The notes below the pieces were generated by a model. It saw only the letters and a list, made by a program, of their open reading frames with translations. It did not search any database and was not told where the DNA came from. A stretch of 64,000 nucleotides of DNA from Herbinix hemicellulosilytica (GTDB taxonomy: Bacteria > Bacillota > Clostridia > Lachnospirales > Lachnospiraceae), in NCBI RefSeq assembly GCF_002904165.1, contig NZ_CVTD020000015.1, forward strand, positions 62,001 through 126,000. The letters are read 5' to 3'. Positions 27,553 through 37,445 of the stretch are shown piece by piece. Position 1 is the first letter of the stretch; every line of letters begins with the position of its first letter. The position numbers and the translations under genes are program-made.

Positions 27553-29844
27553 ATGGTTAAACTTTATGACAAAGGTGTATATCTGGTTAACGGCAGAGAT
27601 ATAATCGAAGATACAAATGATGCGGCTGCAGCCATTTATCAAAAAACCGGTTTAAAAGATGTTGACAAAGATACCGCCAAAAAAGCCACCATGGCGTATG
27701 AAATCCTTAAAAACCATAATACATCAGGAAATATGGAAAACCTGAAATTAAAGTTTGACAAACTGATTTCCCACGACATTACATACGTTGGAATCCTTCT
27801 TACGGCAAGAGCCAGCGGTCTTGAAAAATTTCCGATTCCTTATGTACTTACCAACTGTCATAACAGCCTGTGTGCCGTAGGCGGAACCATCAATGAAGAT
27901 GACCATATGTTCGGACTTTCCTGTGCAAAAAAATACGGCGGAGTTTATGTTCCTGCCCATCAGGCGGTTATACATCAGTATGCCCGTGAAATGATGGCTG
28001 AATGCGGCAGTATGATTTTAGGTTCCGACAGCCACACCCGTTACGGCGCTTTAGGAACTATGGCCGTCGGTGAAGGCGGACCTGAACTGGTAAAGCAGCT
28101 GCTTGAAAGAACATATGACATTCCAATGCCAAAAGTAATTGCAGTTTATTTAACCGGTTCCGTAAGAAAAGGAGTAGGTCCTCAGGATATAGCTCTGGCT
28201 ATTATAAAAGCCGTATTTAAGAACGGATATGTAAACAACAAAGTTATGGAATTTGTAGGCGACGGTATAAAAAATCTCAGTATGGATTACAGAATAGGTA
28301 TAGACGTAATGACAACCGAAACCACCTGTCTTTCTTCCATCTGGGAAACCGATGAGGCTGTAAAAGAGTATTATGAGATTCATAACAGGCCTTCGGCATA
28401 TAAAAAACTTCAACCAGGTCAGGTTGCTTATTATGACGGAATGGTTTATGTGGATCTCTCAGAGATAAAACCTATGATTTCCATGCCGTTCCATCCAAGC
28501 AACGCTTATACAATAGAAGAGTTCAATGCCAACCTCTATGACATTCTGGATGAAGTTGAAAAAAATGCCCTGATAAGCCTTGATAATAATAAGATAAAAT
28601 ATACCCTTAAAGATAAGGTAAGAAACGGTAAGTTTTTCGTGGATCAGGGAACCATTGCAGGCTGTGCGGGAGGAAGTTTTGAAAATATTTGTGATGCAGC
28701 AGATATACTGGAGAACAAATACATTGGTTCCGGCGAATTCTCATTAAGTATTTATCCTGCCAGTCAGCCCATCTTTATGGAACTGGTTAAAAACGGTGCT
28801 ATAGGCAAACTTATAGCTTCCGGTGCCACAATCAGAACCGCTTTCTGCGGCCCTTGTTTCGGAGCAGGAGATACTCCTGCCAATAACGGCTTCAGTATAA
28901 GGCATACCACCAGAAACTTCCCGAACAGAGAGGGTTCCAAGATAACGCAGGGACAGATCGCATCGGTTGCTTTGATGGATGCCCGTTCAATCGCCGCAAC
29001 GGCTGCCAACCAAGGTTATTTGACCTCAGCCGAAGATATAGACGTGAATTTCGGCAAACCCAGTTATTTCTTTGACAGCAGAATATATGAAAACAGGGTA
29101 TATGACGGAACAGGAAAACCCGAGCCCGAAGTTGAAATAAAAATGGGACCTAACATAGTCGACTGGCCCAAGATGTCTGAACTTACCGACGACATTATCC
29201 TTAAGGTTGTATCTGTTATTCATGATCCGGTTACCACAACCGATGAATTGATTCCGTCCGGTGAAACCTCTTCATACCGATCCAATCCTTTGGGTCTTGC
29301 TGAGTTTACTTTGTCAAGAAAAGACCCTGCTTATGTAGGCCGGGCAAAAGAGGTGCAGAAAGCCGAAAAAGCAAGAATTAACGGTGAGGAAATGACAGAT
29401 GCACTGCCGGAACTTAAGGACATATATAAAGCCATCGAAGCTAAGTTCGATATAGACAAAACCAAGACTCAAATAGGAAGTACAATTTACGCGGTAAAAC
29501 CCGGAGACGGTTCAGCAAGAGAACAGGCTGCAAGCTGTCAAAAAGTTCTCGGAGGACTTGCCAATATCGCTAAGGAATACGCCACAAAAAGATACCGTTC
29601 CAATCTGATAAACTGGGGTATGTTGCCTTTCTTATACGACGGTGAACTGCCTTTTGAAAACGGGGATTATATCTTTATCAAAGGAATTAAAGATGCGGTA
29701 CTTAATAAAAATTCCGAAATTAAAGCATATGTGGCAAATAAAGACATGAAAGAATTTACTTTGCGCCTCGGGGATCTTACCGATGACGAAAGAGAGATTA
29801 TTATAAACGGCTGCCTGATAAACTATTATAAAAACCGGAAATAA
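27553..29844 (+). CDS. aconitase-family hydratase
   Basis: 763 aa. All three [4Fe-4S] cysteines are present: GCAGGS (canonical CTNS replaced) and the FCGPCFGAG pair. Substrate-region motifs [13 protein letters not shown] and [11 protein letters not shown] match aconitase. The spacing and the altered first-cysteine motif fit the clostridial aconitase/YbhJ-like hydratase branch rather than classical AcnA/AcnB; the substrate may be citrate or a related tricarboxylate. The C-terminal swivel domain is included. GGAG precedes the ATG. No citrate synthase or isocitrate dehydrogenase is nearby, so a role in a partial TCA route for glutamate synthesis is inference. Confidence 0.88.
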   Translation: MVKLYDKGVYLVNGRDIIEDTNDAAAAIYQKTGLKDVDKDTAKKATMAYEILKNHNTSGNMENLKLKFDKLISHDITYVGILLTARASGLEKFPIPYVLTNCHNSLCAVGGTINEDDHMFGLSCAKKYGGVYVPAHQAVIHQYAREMMAECGSMILGSDSHTRYGALGTMAVGEGGPELVKQLLERTYDIPMPKVIAVYLTGSVRKGVGPQDIALAIIKAVFKNGYVNNKVMEFVGDGIKNLSMDYRIGIDVMTTETTCLSSIWETDEAVKEYYEIHNRPSAYKKLQPGQVAYYDGMVYVDLSEIKPMISMPFHPSNAYTIEEFNANLYDILDEVEKNALISLDNNKIKYTLKDKVRNGKFFVDQGTIAGCAGGSFENICDAADILENKYIGSGEFSLSIYPASQPIFMELVKNGAIGKLIASGATIRTAFCGPCFGAGDTPANNGFSIRHTTRNFPNREGSKITQGQIASVALMDARSIAATAANQGYLTSAEDIDVNFGKPSYFFDSRIYENRVYDGTGKPEPEVEIKMGPNIVDWPKMSELTDDIILKVVSVIHDPVTTTDELIPSGETSSYRSNPLGLAEFTLSRKDPAYVGRAKEVQKAEKARINGEEMTDALPELKDIYKAIEAKFDIDKTKTQIGSTIYAVKPGDGSAREQAASCQKVLGGLANIAKEYATKRYRSNLINWGMLPFLYDGELPFENGDYIFIKGIKDAVLNKNSEIKAYVANKDMKEFTLRLGDLTDDEREIIINGCLINYYKNRK

Positions 29845-29854
29845 AACAAGACTC

Positions 29855-30141
29855 AATTTCGGGTGTGATACAACGTTTTATAATCAGAAAAAAGCCATCT
29901 TACACATATGTGGAACGCATGCGCCTATGGAAATATATAAGAGTTTCTTTTTACCTGAGAATTAATGTTAGGCCATCAAACCGATTTGTTTGAGCAAAGC
30001 GAGTTATCGGTTTGATGGCCTGTTTAACATTAAATACTCAGGTAAATTAGAAACTCTTATATATTGAAATCGAAGCATGCGTCTACATGTGTGTAAGATG
30101 GCTATATTATAATACCTGACCGTTGTATCGCACCCGAAATT
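29855..30141. repeat. 287-bp giant imperfect palindrome (candidate MITE or structured RNA)
   Basis: Between two convergent genes. Ordered matching arms: 29855-29875 with 30121-30141 (21 bp, one G-U); 29893-29906 with 30090-30103 (14 bp); 29915-29922 with 30075-30082 (8 bp); 29933-29947 with 30050-30064 (15 bp); 29953-29959 with 30037-30043 (7 bp); 29962-29969 with 30026-30033 (8 bp); 29970-29985 with 30006-30021 (16 bp). Loop 29986-30005. At least 89 bp can pair in strict nested order. No coding frame inside and no obvious target-site duplication. It fills nearly the whole 301-base gap; its transcript would be a long double-stranded hairpin. Confidence 0.9.
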
Positions 30142-30145
30142 TTCA

Positions 30146-30904
30146 CTATTTATTTAGTGCTTCCAGATATACTCGTAAATCCTTGTCCTTTTCCAAAGCC
30201 TCTTTGGCCTTTTCGTCAGTATTTACTATCAGCTCCTGCACCTTTTCATCCAGATCTCTTTCATCATAATAAGCTTTCAGGATTTCATCCATTTCGGATG
30301 TGAAGATCTTATAATCACCTTTTTCATCGGTAATAAGATAGAACTTGTCCAACTTAGGGTAAGCGGTTTTTATATTGATATATTTTAGTTCATGATATAC
30401 ATATACGATATATGCGCCTTCCTCATAGCTTTTCATGATATAACAGGTAATATCACGAATATCATCCAAAAATCTTGTATCTTTCTGCAGGTCGGGTAAC
30501 GGCTGTATGTTGTCGGGATCGGTCACAAGAGTTTTTAATAACTGATAGTCGCATAAGTTTACCGCCACATAATAATCCTGGAAGAATTTCTCTATTTTCG
30601 GATATCCTCCCTTCTCCAGTTTATACACCGGCGGCGGAGTCGGTGTGGGAGAAGGAGTCGGCGTAGGTGAAGGTGTCGTGGCAGACAGCATACCTGGCCC
30701 TGCATTAAAAGCCTGCACAGTAATATCATTATTCTGATTATCTATTTCATTAAAATTGTTTGTCGTGCTTATCTCTTGTTTATTTTCGGACAAATCGCCG
30801 GCATATGATATGGGATGCAAAGTCCCAATGAATAAAGACAGGCCGCCGATTCCCATACAATATAACAATGTCATAATTAAAGATCTTTTCATATTCGGCT
30901 TCAT
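30146..30904 (-). CDS. secreted or membrane-anchored protein with Pro/Thr/Ser linker, unknown function
   Basis: 252 aa. N-terminal hydrophobic segment (about 10-33) with a possible signal-peptide site near SYAGD, an acidic/Asn-rich stretch, a low-complexity linker of PTPSPTPT repeats (about 78-92), then a globular domain of about 160 residues (PKIEKFFQDYYVAVNLCD..) resembling NTF2-like folds seen in Lachnospiraceae surface proteins; fold by resemblance only. AAGGAG precedes the ATG. It ends 5 bases from the giant palindrome, which may serve as its terminator. Confidence 0.75.
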   Translation of the reverse strand: MKPNMKRSLIMTLLYCMGIGGLSLFIGTLHPISYAGDLSENKQEISTTNNFNEIDNQNNDITVQAFNAGPGMLSATTPSPTPTPSPTPTPPPVYKLEKGGYPKIEKFFQDYYVAVNLCDYQLLKTLVTDPDNIQPLPDLQKDTRFLDDIRDITCYIMKSYEEGAYIVYVYHELKYINIKTAYPKLDKFYLITDEKGDYKIFTSEMDEILKAYYDERDLDEKVQELIVNTDEKAKEALEKDKDLRVYLEALNK

Positions 30905-30940
30905 AGTAACTCCTTAATTTATTATTTTTGTTACACGTCA

Positions 30941-30969
30941 ATTTTATCTAATAATGGGACAAATTACAA
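30941..30969 (-). promoter_or_regulatory. sigma-A promoter of the secreted protein gene
   Basis: Minus strand TTGTAA (30964-30969), 17 bases, TAAAAT (30941-30946). Confidence 0.6.
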
Positions 30970-31044
30970 GCGGTATTTCATTTTTTTGTAATATTTTTGT
31001 AATATGTTTAATATTAATTCTGCCTTACGTAATTTAAATATTTC

Positions 31045-31073
31045 TTGTTATATTTAATTCTGTATATTAGAAT
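31045..31073 (+). promoter_or_regulatory. sigma-A promoter of folD
   Basis: TTGTTA at 31045-31050, 17 bases, TAGAAT at 31068-31073; divergent from the promoter at 30941. Confidence 0.6.
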
Positions 31074-31115
31074 TAGTATGAGCTTTCCATAATTTATGAA
31101 GATAGGAGTGAGATT

Positions 31116-31955
31116 ATGGCAACAATTATTGACGGAAAGAAAATTTCAGGCGATATAAAAAATGAGTTAAAAGATAAGGTCGCAAAGTTAAATGAAAAAA
31201 ATATTACAATAACCTTATGTGTAATACAGGTAGGGAATGATTCTGCTTCTTCAATTTACGTAAGAAACAAGAAAAAAGCCTGTGAAGAAATAGGAATTAG
31301 GTCCATATCCTATGAGCTTCCTGAAGAAACATCTCAGGAGGAACTTATAAACCTTATACAAGAACTTAACCAAAGGCCGGATATCAACGGTATTTTGGTT
31401 CAGCTTCCCCTGCCGAAACATATAGATGAAGATACAATCATAAAAACCATATCTCCCGAAAAAGATGTGGACGGGTTCCATCCTTTGAATGTGGGTAAGT
31501 TAAGCTTAGGCCAAAAAGGATTGGTCTCCTGTACCCCAGCGGGAGTCATTCAGCTTTTAAAGCGTTACAACATACCCATTGAAGGTAAAGAATGTGTTAT
31601 AGTAGGAAGAAGCAATATAGTCGGAAAACCGATGTCAATGCTTATGCTTAAAGAAAATGCAACAGTAACAATATGTCATTCAAAAACTAAAAATCTGGCT
31701 GAAGTAACAAAAAGAGCCGATATTTTAATCGTAGCTATGGGCAAGCCCAAATTCATTACCGGCGAATATGTAAAAGAAGGGGCAGTTGTTATAGACGTAG
31801 GCATACACCGAAATGAAAATAACAAGATTTGCGGTGACGTAGACTTTGATGATGTGGTAGACAAAGTCAGCGCCATTACTCCCGTTCCGGGTGGTGTAGG
31901 TCCTATGACTATTGCAATGTTAATGCATAATTGCGTAGAGACTGCTATGAATTAA
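31116..31955 (+). CDS. folD: methylenetetrahydrofolate dehydrogenase/cyclohydrolase
   Basis: 279 aa, normal length. Bifunctional enzyme interconverting 5,10-methylene- and 10-formyl-THF. Catalytic region SSIYVRNKKKACEEIGI (Tyr and Lys of the active site), QLPLPKH, DVDGFHP, the Rossmann GRSNIVGKP and the terminal PGGVGPMT are all present. ATG with GATAGGAGTG upstream. Followed by rimO after 95 bases, probably in one transcript with pgsA and cinA. Confidence 0.97.
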   Translation: MATIIDGKKISGDIKNELKDKVAKLNEKNITITLCVIQVGNDSASSIYVRNKKKACEEIGIRSISYELPEETSQEELINLIQELNQRPDINGILVQLPLPKHIDEDTIIKTISPEKDVDGFHPLNVGKLSLGQKGLVSCTPAGVIQLLKRYNIPIEGKECVIVGRSNIVGKPMSMLMLKENATVTICHSKTKNLAEVTKRADILIVAMGKPKFITGEYVKEGAVVIDVGIHRNENNKICGDVDFDDVVDKVSAITPVPGGVGPMTIAMLMHNCVETAMN

Positions 31956-32050
31956 TAATACCTTGTAATACTTTTATTATATGCTAAAATATTAATGATT
32001 GATTTACTTAATACTAATTTAAAAAAATAAGAATAGAAGATGGAGATATT

Positions 32051-33406
32051 ATGGACATATTTTTTGTATCTTTAGGTTGTGACAAAAATCTGGTTGACAG
32101 CGAAAATATGATAGGTATCCTTAAAAGCCACGGATATACTATTACTGACAGTGAAGAACAGGCAGATATTATAATCGTAAATACCTGCTGCTTTATTAAC
32201 GATGCCAAGGAAGAAAGTATTCAGACCATACTGGAAATGGCACAGTATAAAAAATACGGTAAGTTAAAAGCATTAATAGTTACAGGATGTCTGGCTCAAA
32301 GATATAAAGACGAGATTCTTAAAGAAATCCCGGAGGTCGATGCACTTCTGGGAACTACCGCATTTACCGAAATCCTAACCGTTGTGGATGAGGTTATGAA
32401 AGGCAAAAAAACTACATACTTTTCCGACTTAAAAGAATTGCCCAAAAGTGAATCAAAAAGAATCTTATCTGCCGGCAGTTACTATTCGTATTTAAAAATA
32501 GCCGAAGGCTGCAATAAGCATTGTACTTATTGCATTATACCAAAGGTAAGGGGAAATTACAGAAGCAGACCCATGGAAGAGCTTATTGAAGAAGCTTCCT
32601 ATCTGGCATCAATGGGAGTTAAAGAACTGATACTTGTTGCTCAGGAAACCACCCTGTATGGTGTTGATCTATACGGCAAAAAATCTTTACCTGAGCTTTT
32701 AAAAAACCTTTGCAAAATTGAGGGTATTGAATGGATAAGACTATTATATTGTTATCCCGAAGAAATTACAAAAGAGCTGATCGATACCATAAAAAGTGAG
32801 CCTAAAATCTGCAAATATCTGGACATTCCTATCCAGCACTGTTCAGACAGAATTTTAAAACTCATGGGAAGAAGAACATCCAAAGCTGATATCATAAATA
32901 TAGTAAACCGCTTAAGGGAAGAAATCCCGGGTATAGTTCTTCGTACCACACTTATTACAGGATTTCCTACCGAAACAGACGAAGAACACGAAGAATTGAT
33001 GGATTTTATCAATAATCTTAAATTCGACCGTCTGGGGGTATTTACTTATTCCAGGGAAGAAGATACACCGGCCGCTTTATTAAAACCCCAAATTAAAGCT
33101 TCCGTTAAGAAAAAAAGACAGAAGGAATTGATGAAACTTCAGCAATCTGTTGTATTTGAGGCAAGTTCAAAACATATAGGTAAAACTTTTGATGTAATAA
33201 TCGAAGGAAGAATAGTTGACAAAGACAATGTATATGTTGGAAGGACCTATATGGACGCCCCGCAGGTGGATGGTTACATCTTTGTAAACGCCGACAGAGA
33301 GCTGTTTTCCGGTGAAATCGTTAAAGCCAAGGTTACCGGGGCAAATAATTATGATTTGATTGGAGAAATTGTGAAAGGAAGTGCTGGTAATGAATTTGCC
33401 GAATAA
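32051..33406 (+). CDS. rimO: RimO, ribosomal protein S12 methylthiotransferase
   Basis: 451 aa. Radical-SAM enzyme modifying Asp of ribosomal protein S12. N-terminal cysteines in SLGCDKNLVDSE, NTCCFINDAKEES and TGCLAQRY; radical-SAM CxxxCxxC in EGCNKHCTYCIIPKVRG; C-terminal TRAM domain. The VSLGCDKNLVDSE and CCFI contexts distinguish RimO from MiaB. Overlaps the pgsA start by 17 bases; in many Firmicutes rimO-pgsA-cinA are adjacent, as here. Confidence 0.95.
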   Translation: MDIFFVSLGCDKNLVDSENMIGILKSHGYTITDSEEQADIIIVNTCCFINDAKEESIQTILEMAQYKKYGKLKALIVTGCLAQRYKDEILKEIPEVDALLGTTAFTEILTVVDEVMKGKKTTYFSDLKELPKSESKRILSAGSYYSYLKIAEGCNKHCTYCIIPKVRGNYRSRPMEELIEEASYLASMGVKELILVAQETTLYGVDLYGKKSLPELLKNLCKIEGIEWIRLLYCYPEEITKELIDTIKSEPKICKYLDIPIQHCSDRILKLMGRRTSKADIINIVNRLREEIPGIVLRTTLITGFPTETDEEHEELMDFINNLKFDRLGVFTYSREEDTPAALLKPQIKASVKKKRQKELMKLQQSVVFEASSKHIGKTFDVIIEGRIVDKDNVYVGRTYMDAPQVDGYIFVNADRELFSGEIVKAKVTGANNYDLIGEIVKGSAGNEFAE

Positions 33407-33935
33407 ATTAACGATTATCCGGGTAATGATGATTCCTTTATATCTTATATTTATGCTTATTCCACAGATTCCCTACGGAAGAATAGTTGCCGGAATCATC
33501 TTTACCGTGGCGGCAGTTACGGATGCCCTGGACGGGTATATTGCAAGAAAGAATAATCTGATAACCAATTTCGGAAAATTCATGGATCCTTTGGCCGATA
33601 AAATTTTGGTCTGTTCCGCACTAATATGCTTTGTCGACCTTGGCTTAATGCCCGGTTGGATTGCGATCATTATTATAGCCAGAGAATTTATTGTAAGCGG
33701 CTTTCGGCTTATAGCTTCCGATAACGGTATTGTACTTGCTGCCGGATGGTGGGGTAAGATTAAAACCATAGTTCAGATAATTATGAGTGTTATGTTAACC
33801 GTTGATTTGGATTTTGAATTTATAAATATACTTGAAGTAATTTTTGTATATCTGGCTTTGGCTTTGACCATTATATCCATGATGGATTATTTAATAAAAA
33901 ACCGCAGCCTTTTATTTACCAACACCAATAAATAA
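33390..33935 (+). CDS. pgsA: CDP-diacylglycerol-glycerol-3-phosphate 3-phosphatidyltransferase
   Basis: 181 aa. Makes phosphatidylglycerol phosphate. The CDP-alcohol phosphotransferase motif D-G-x2-A-R-x8-G-x3-D-x3-D is complete (DALDGYIARK, then NFGKFMDPLADK). Several membrane helices. ATG 33390 (NLPNKLTIIR follows, the usual PgsA start) is preferred to GTG 33381. Translation is coupled to rimO, whose last 17 bases it overlaps. Confidence 0.94.
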   Translation: MNLPNKLTIIRVMMIPLYLIFMLIPQIPYGRIVAGIIFTVAAVTDALDGYIARKNNLITNFGKFMDPLADKILVCSALICFVDLGLMPGWIAIIIIAREFIVSGFRLIASDNGIVLAAGWWGKIKTIVQIIMSVMLTVDLDFEFINILEVIFVYLALALTIISMMDYLIKNRSLLFTNTNK

Positions 33936-33955
33936 TGACGAAAGAAGGCAGTTAT

Positions 33956-35239
33956 ATGACTGTAGAATTAATAAGTGTAGGGACGGAACTTTTACTTGGA
34001 AACATTGTTAATACCAATGCCAATTATTTGTCCGTTCAATGTGCCAAGCTGGGTTTTTCCATGTATCATCAAATTACCGTAGGGGATAATGAAGGCAGGC
34101 TTGCCGAGGCCATAAAGACAGCCATGAACAGGGCCGACATAATCATTCTTACCGGCGGCCTTGGCCCGACTTCAGACGATATAACAAAAGAAACTCTGGC
34201 TAAAGTATTGGGCAGAGAACTGATTATGGACGAACATTCAAAAAAAAGGATTCTCTCATACTTTGAAAGAATATACCCCGATGTAAACAGGAATTTGCCC
34301 GAAGGTTTGGCAAAAATAACGGAAAATAACTGGAAGCAGGCTTTGAAAATAAAAGATTCCATAGTTATAGACAATGAAAACGGAACCGCACCCGGTTATA
34401 TAGTGGAAGATAAAAGCAAAATCTTTATACTGCTTCCGGGGCCTCCTTCTGAAATGATACCGATGTTTGAAAACGGTATGATTCCTTATCTTAGAAAATA
34501 CCAGGATAAAGTATTTGTAAGCAAGATGGTTAAAATATGCGGTATCGGCGAAAGCAAAGCCGAAACCATGATTATGGATCTCATTAATGCCCAGAATAAT
34601 CCTACGATCGCTCCTTATGCAAAGACCGGTGAAGTTCATTTCAGAGTAACCGCCGGTGCCGATAATTATAAAGACGCAGAGGCTTTGATTGAACCGGTTA
34701 TTAATGAGTTAAAGTCTCGATTCGGTATAAATATCTATACAACCAGTGAGGATGTCACCCTGGAACAGGCAGTAATTGAACTGCTTCGCCGCCATAAACT
34801 TACCCTTTCTACAGCCGAATCGTGTACGGGAGGTTTGCTGTCCGGAAGGATAGTGAATGTTTCCGGTGCATCGGATGTATTTATGGAAGGGTTTATTACT
34901 TATTCCAATAATGCCAAGATAAAGTATCTGAATGTAGATGCCGATATATTAGACAAGTACGGTGCCGTAAGTGAAGAAACAGCAAGACAGATGGCAAAAG
35001 GGTGTGCCAAAGTTTCCGGCTGTGACGTAAGTGTAGCGGTAACTGGAATAGCCGGTCCTACAGGAGGAAGCATCGAAAAACCTGTAGGCCTTGTATACAT
35101 CGCCTGTCATATAAAAGGCAAAACCGTTGTAAGCAAACGTAATTTCAGAGGAAACCGGGAAAAAATCAGGGAGCAAAGTGTTGTTGCGGCATTGGATTTG
35201 GTCCGCCGGTGTGTACTGGAAACTTATGAAATATCATAA
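33956..35239 (+). CDS. cinA: CinA, competence/damage-inducible nicotinamide-nucleotide amidase
   Basis: About 427 aa. N-terminal MoCF/COG1058 domain (GTELLLGNIVNTNANYLS, TGGLGPTSDDITKE), an ADP-ribose pyrophosphatase in related proteins; C-terminal CinA amidase domain (TAESCTGGLLSGRIV, ATGIAGPTGG-type VTGIAGPTGGS), which deamidates NMN in pyridine nucleotide salvage. Start: ATG 33935 overlaps the pgsA stop, but GAAAGAAGG (33940-33948) sits 7 bases from ATG 33956, which gives the standard MTVELISVGTELL opening. recA, often downstream, is elsewhere. Confidence 0.93.
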   Translation: MTVELISVGTELLLGNIVNTNANYLSVQCAKLGFSMYHQITVGDNEGRLAEAIKTAMNRADIIILTGGLGPTSDDITKETLAKVLGRELIMDEHSKKRILSYFERIYPDVNRNLPEGLAKITENNWKQALKIKDSIVIDNENGTAPGYIVEDKSKIFILLPGPPSEMIPMFENGMIPYLRKYQDKVFVSKMVKICGIGESKAETMIMDLINAQNNPTIAPYAKTGEVHFRVTAGADNYKDAEALIEPVINELKSRFGINIYTTSEDVTLEQAVIELLRRHKLTLSTAESCTGGLLSGRIVNVSGASDVFMEGFITYSNNAKIKYLNVDADILDKYGAVSEETARQMAKGCAKVSGCDVSVAVTGIAGPTGGSIEKPVGLVYIACHIKGKTVVSKRNFRGNREKIREQSVVAALDLVRRCVLETYEIS

Positions 35240-35330
35240 TTTCGTTGAAAGAATACCATATTATTGACACAGTTCTACGTTATTCTGGTATCAATAAATA
35301 ATTTATTTTGTTTCCGGAAAGGAGGTTATC

Positions 35331-36005
35331 ATGAAATACCGCAATAAAATCTTGGCATTGGTACTTATTATATCCGTCATTTTCTTATTTTCCGGATGTA
35401 ATAGCATTAATTTCAAAACTTTCAAAGATAACGGCGAATCCGGGAATAACATAGAGAATAATGCAGATAATGATGATATAAACGATGATAAAACTGACGA
35501 TACCGATAATATGGAAAACAGTCCGGCACAAAAAACCGATGTTTTAAGCGAAAACAGTGGCTCAGATAACAATGCTTCCACAGATATTGATAATCCAAGC
35601 CCAGCAATCGTTCAGCCGACTCAAAATGTTGAACTGCTTATTTATATAGTAGACAGTTCCGCTCAGTTGGAAACGGTTCCTGCCTTAGTTCCTGCCGATA
35701 AAGATATTACACCTCAATTAATTGTTGATACGGTAGTAGATTCCATGGCAGATCGATCGATTTTAATAGGGGTAGAAAACGTAACAACTCAAAATGATAC
35801 GGTTATAGTAAGTTTTTATTCCGATCAGCCGCCTCTGAAAGATGTAGGAGCAAGCTTTGAGACCGCTATTCTTGATGCAATAGCTCAAAGCCTTGTAGAA
35901 AATCTTAAAGATTATAATAAGGTTATTTACCGTGTGGAAGGCGGCCCTTATATAAGCGGCCATCTTGAATTCGGAATAGATGAAGTATATGTAGAAGTTA
36001 AATAA
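35331..36005 (+). CDS. GerMN-domain lipoprotein
   Basis: 224 aa. A lipoprotein signal peptide with lipobox LFSGC (Cys about residue 23) is followed by a low-complexity Asn/Asp linker of about 60 residues and a GerMN domain (about 100-224: QNVELLIYIVDSS..GGPYISGHLEFG). GerMN domains occur in spore germination and sporulation lipoproteins (GerM); the role here is inferred from the domain. Strong AAAGGAGG upstream. It stands alone with a terminator after it. Confidence 0.85.
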   Translation: MKYRNKILALVLIISVIFLFSGCNSINFKTFKDNGESGNNIENNADNDDINDDKTDDTDNMENSPAQKTDVLSENSGSDNNASTDIDNPSPAIVQPTQNVELLIYIVDSSAQLETVPALVPADKDITPQLIVDTVVDSMADRSILIGVENVTTQNDTVIVSFYSDQPPLKDVGASFETAILDAIAQSLVENLKDYNKVIYRVEGGPYISGHLEFGIDEVYVEVK

Positions 36006-36023
36006 TTCATATGAATAAAATCA

Positions 36024-36062
36024 GGTAATTGCGATACTGTAAAAGTATTCGACAATTACCTT
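36024..36062 (+). terminator. terminator after the GerMN lipoprotein gene
   Basis: GGTAATTG (36024-36031) pairs with CAATTACC (36053-36060), with an inner interrupted stem (CGATACT against AGTATTCG). Confidence 0.75.
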
Positions 36063-36103
36063 AATTTATGCTATTCTATAATAATTAAAAACAGGTGAAA
36101 TCT

Positions 36104-37336
36104 ATGGGAAAAGTATTTGTAATAGGAGGCGGAGCCTCAGGAATGATAGCGGCCATAGCCGCCGCAAGAAAGGGACATAAGATTGTTATATTTGAGAAAA
36201 ATGAAAAGCTTGGAAAAAAGCTGTATATAACAGGCAAAGGAAGATGCAATCTTACCAATGCCTGCGATAAAGATGCTTTTTTTGAGAATGTTACTTCAAA
36301 CCCTAAATTTTTATATAAAGCATTTCATCATTTTGATAATTATGATGTCATAGATTTTTTCGAAAGCCTGGGGTTAAAAACTAAAATCGAAAGAGGAAAC
36401 AGGGTATTTCCGGTGTCTGACAAATCCTCGGATGTTATAGCCGTATTAAAAAAAGAAATGGAACGCCTTGGTGTTGATATTCGTTATAATAGTGAAGTAA
36501 GCGATATAATAATCGAAAACGGATGCTTTTACGGATTAAAATTAAAAAATTCCGATGAAATCCATCCTGCCGATGCGGTTATCGTAGCTACGGGAGGTTT
36601 ATCATATCCCCTTACAGGCTCTACCGGAGACGGTTACCGGTTTGCCAAAAAAGCCGGACACACTGTTACCGATTTATATCCGTCGCTGGTTCCCTTATAC
36701 GTATCGGACTCTTTTGTTAAAGACCTTATGGGATTATCTCTGAAAAATATAGCCATAACGGTTTTGGCCGGCCAAAAGGAGGTCTACAAAGATTTCGGTG
36801 AACTTTTATTTACCCATTTCGGTGTCAGCGGTCCGGTTATTTTAAGTGCCAGCCGTTTTTTAATCCCATATATAAATTCCGGTGAAAAAATAATATTAAA
36901 GATAGACCTTAAACCGGCACTTACTTTAGAGCAATTAGACCAGCGCTTGCTGAGGGATTTCGAAGAATTTAAAAACAGGCAGTTTAAGAATTCGCTTAAC
37001 CGCCTATTGCCAAATAAACTGATAGATGTTATTATTCGTCTAAGTCATATAGATCCTAACAAACAGGTTAATTCGGTTACAAGAAAAGAACGCCTTTATC
37101 TGGCGGAACTTCTTAAGAATTTAACCCTGAACATTGAAAGATTGGGATCATTCAGTCAGGCTGTAATTACAAAAGGCGGAATTAATATTAAAGAAGTAAA
37201 TCCCTCTACAATGGAATCTAAACTTATTAAAAATTTATACTTTGCAGGAGAAGTACTTGATTTGGATGCTTTAACAGGAGGCTTCAATCTTCAGATAGCC
37301 TGGTCAACCGGTTATCTGGCAGGCATAAGCATATAA
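36104..37336 (+). CDS. HI0933/YhiN-family FAD-dependent oxidoreductase
   Basis: 410 aa. Opens with the FAD dinucleotide motif VIGGGASGMIAAIAAARKG and continues with the family signature KLGKKLYITGKGRCNLTN; TGGLSYPLTGSTGDGYRFA and the C-terminal AGEVLDLDALTGGFNLQIAW are typical. The family (NAD(P)/FAD-dependent, BaiN-like) has no agreed common reaction, though one gut homologue (BaiN) reduces bile-acid intermediates. The ATG is preceded by CAGGTG; a GTG at 36095 is in frame but merely part of that site. Probably begins the cmk-ispH unit. Confidence 0.88.
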   Translation: MGKVFVIGGGASGMIAAIAAARKGHKIVIFEKNEKLGKKLYITGKGRCNLTNACDKDAFFENVTSNPKFLYKAFHHFDNYDVIDFFESLGLKTKIERGNRVFPVSDKSSDVIAVLKKEMERLGVDIRYNSEVSDIIIENGCFYGLKLKNSDEIHPADAVIVATGGLSYPLTGSTGDGYRFAKKAGHTVTDLYPSLVPLYVSDSFVKDLMGLSLKNIAITVLAGQKEVYKDFGELLFTHFGVSGPVILSASRFLIPYINSGEKIILKIDLKPALTLEQLDQRLLRDFEEFKNRQFKNSLNRLLPNKLIDVIIRLSHIDPNKQVNSVTRKERLYLAELLKNLTLNIERLGSFSQAVITKGGINIKEVNPSTMESKLIKNLYFAGEVLDLDALTGGFNLQIAWSTGYLAGISI

Positions 37337-37445
37337 TATTTGCAGTTTTAAGTAAAAAAGTAAAAAAAAGTATTTTTATTTATCAAAATTATAGTATAAT
37401 AATTATATAAATGTCAAAATCTGTATATTTATGTTTGGAGGTATT

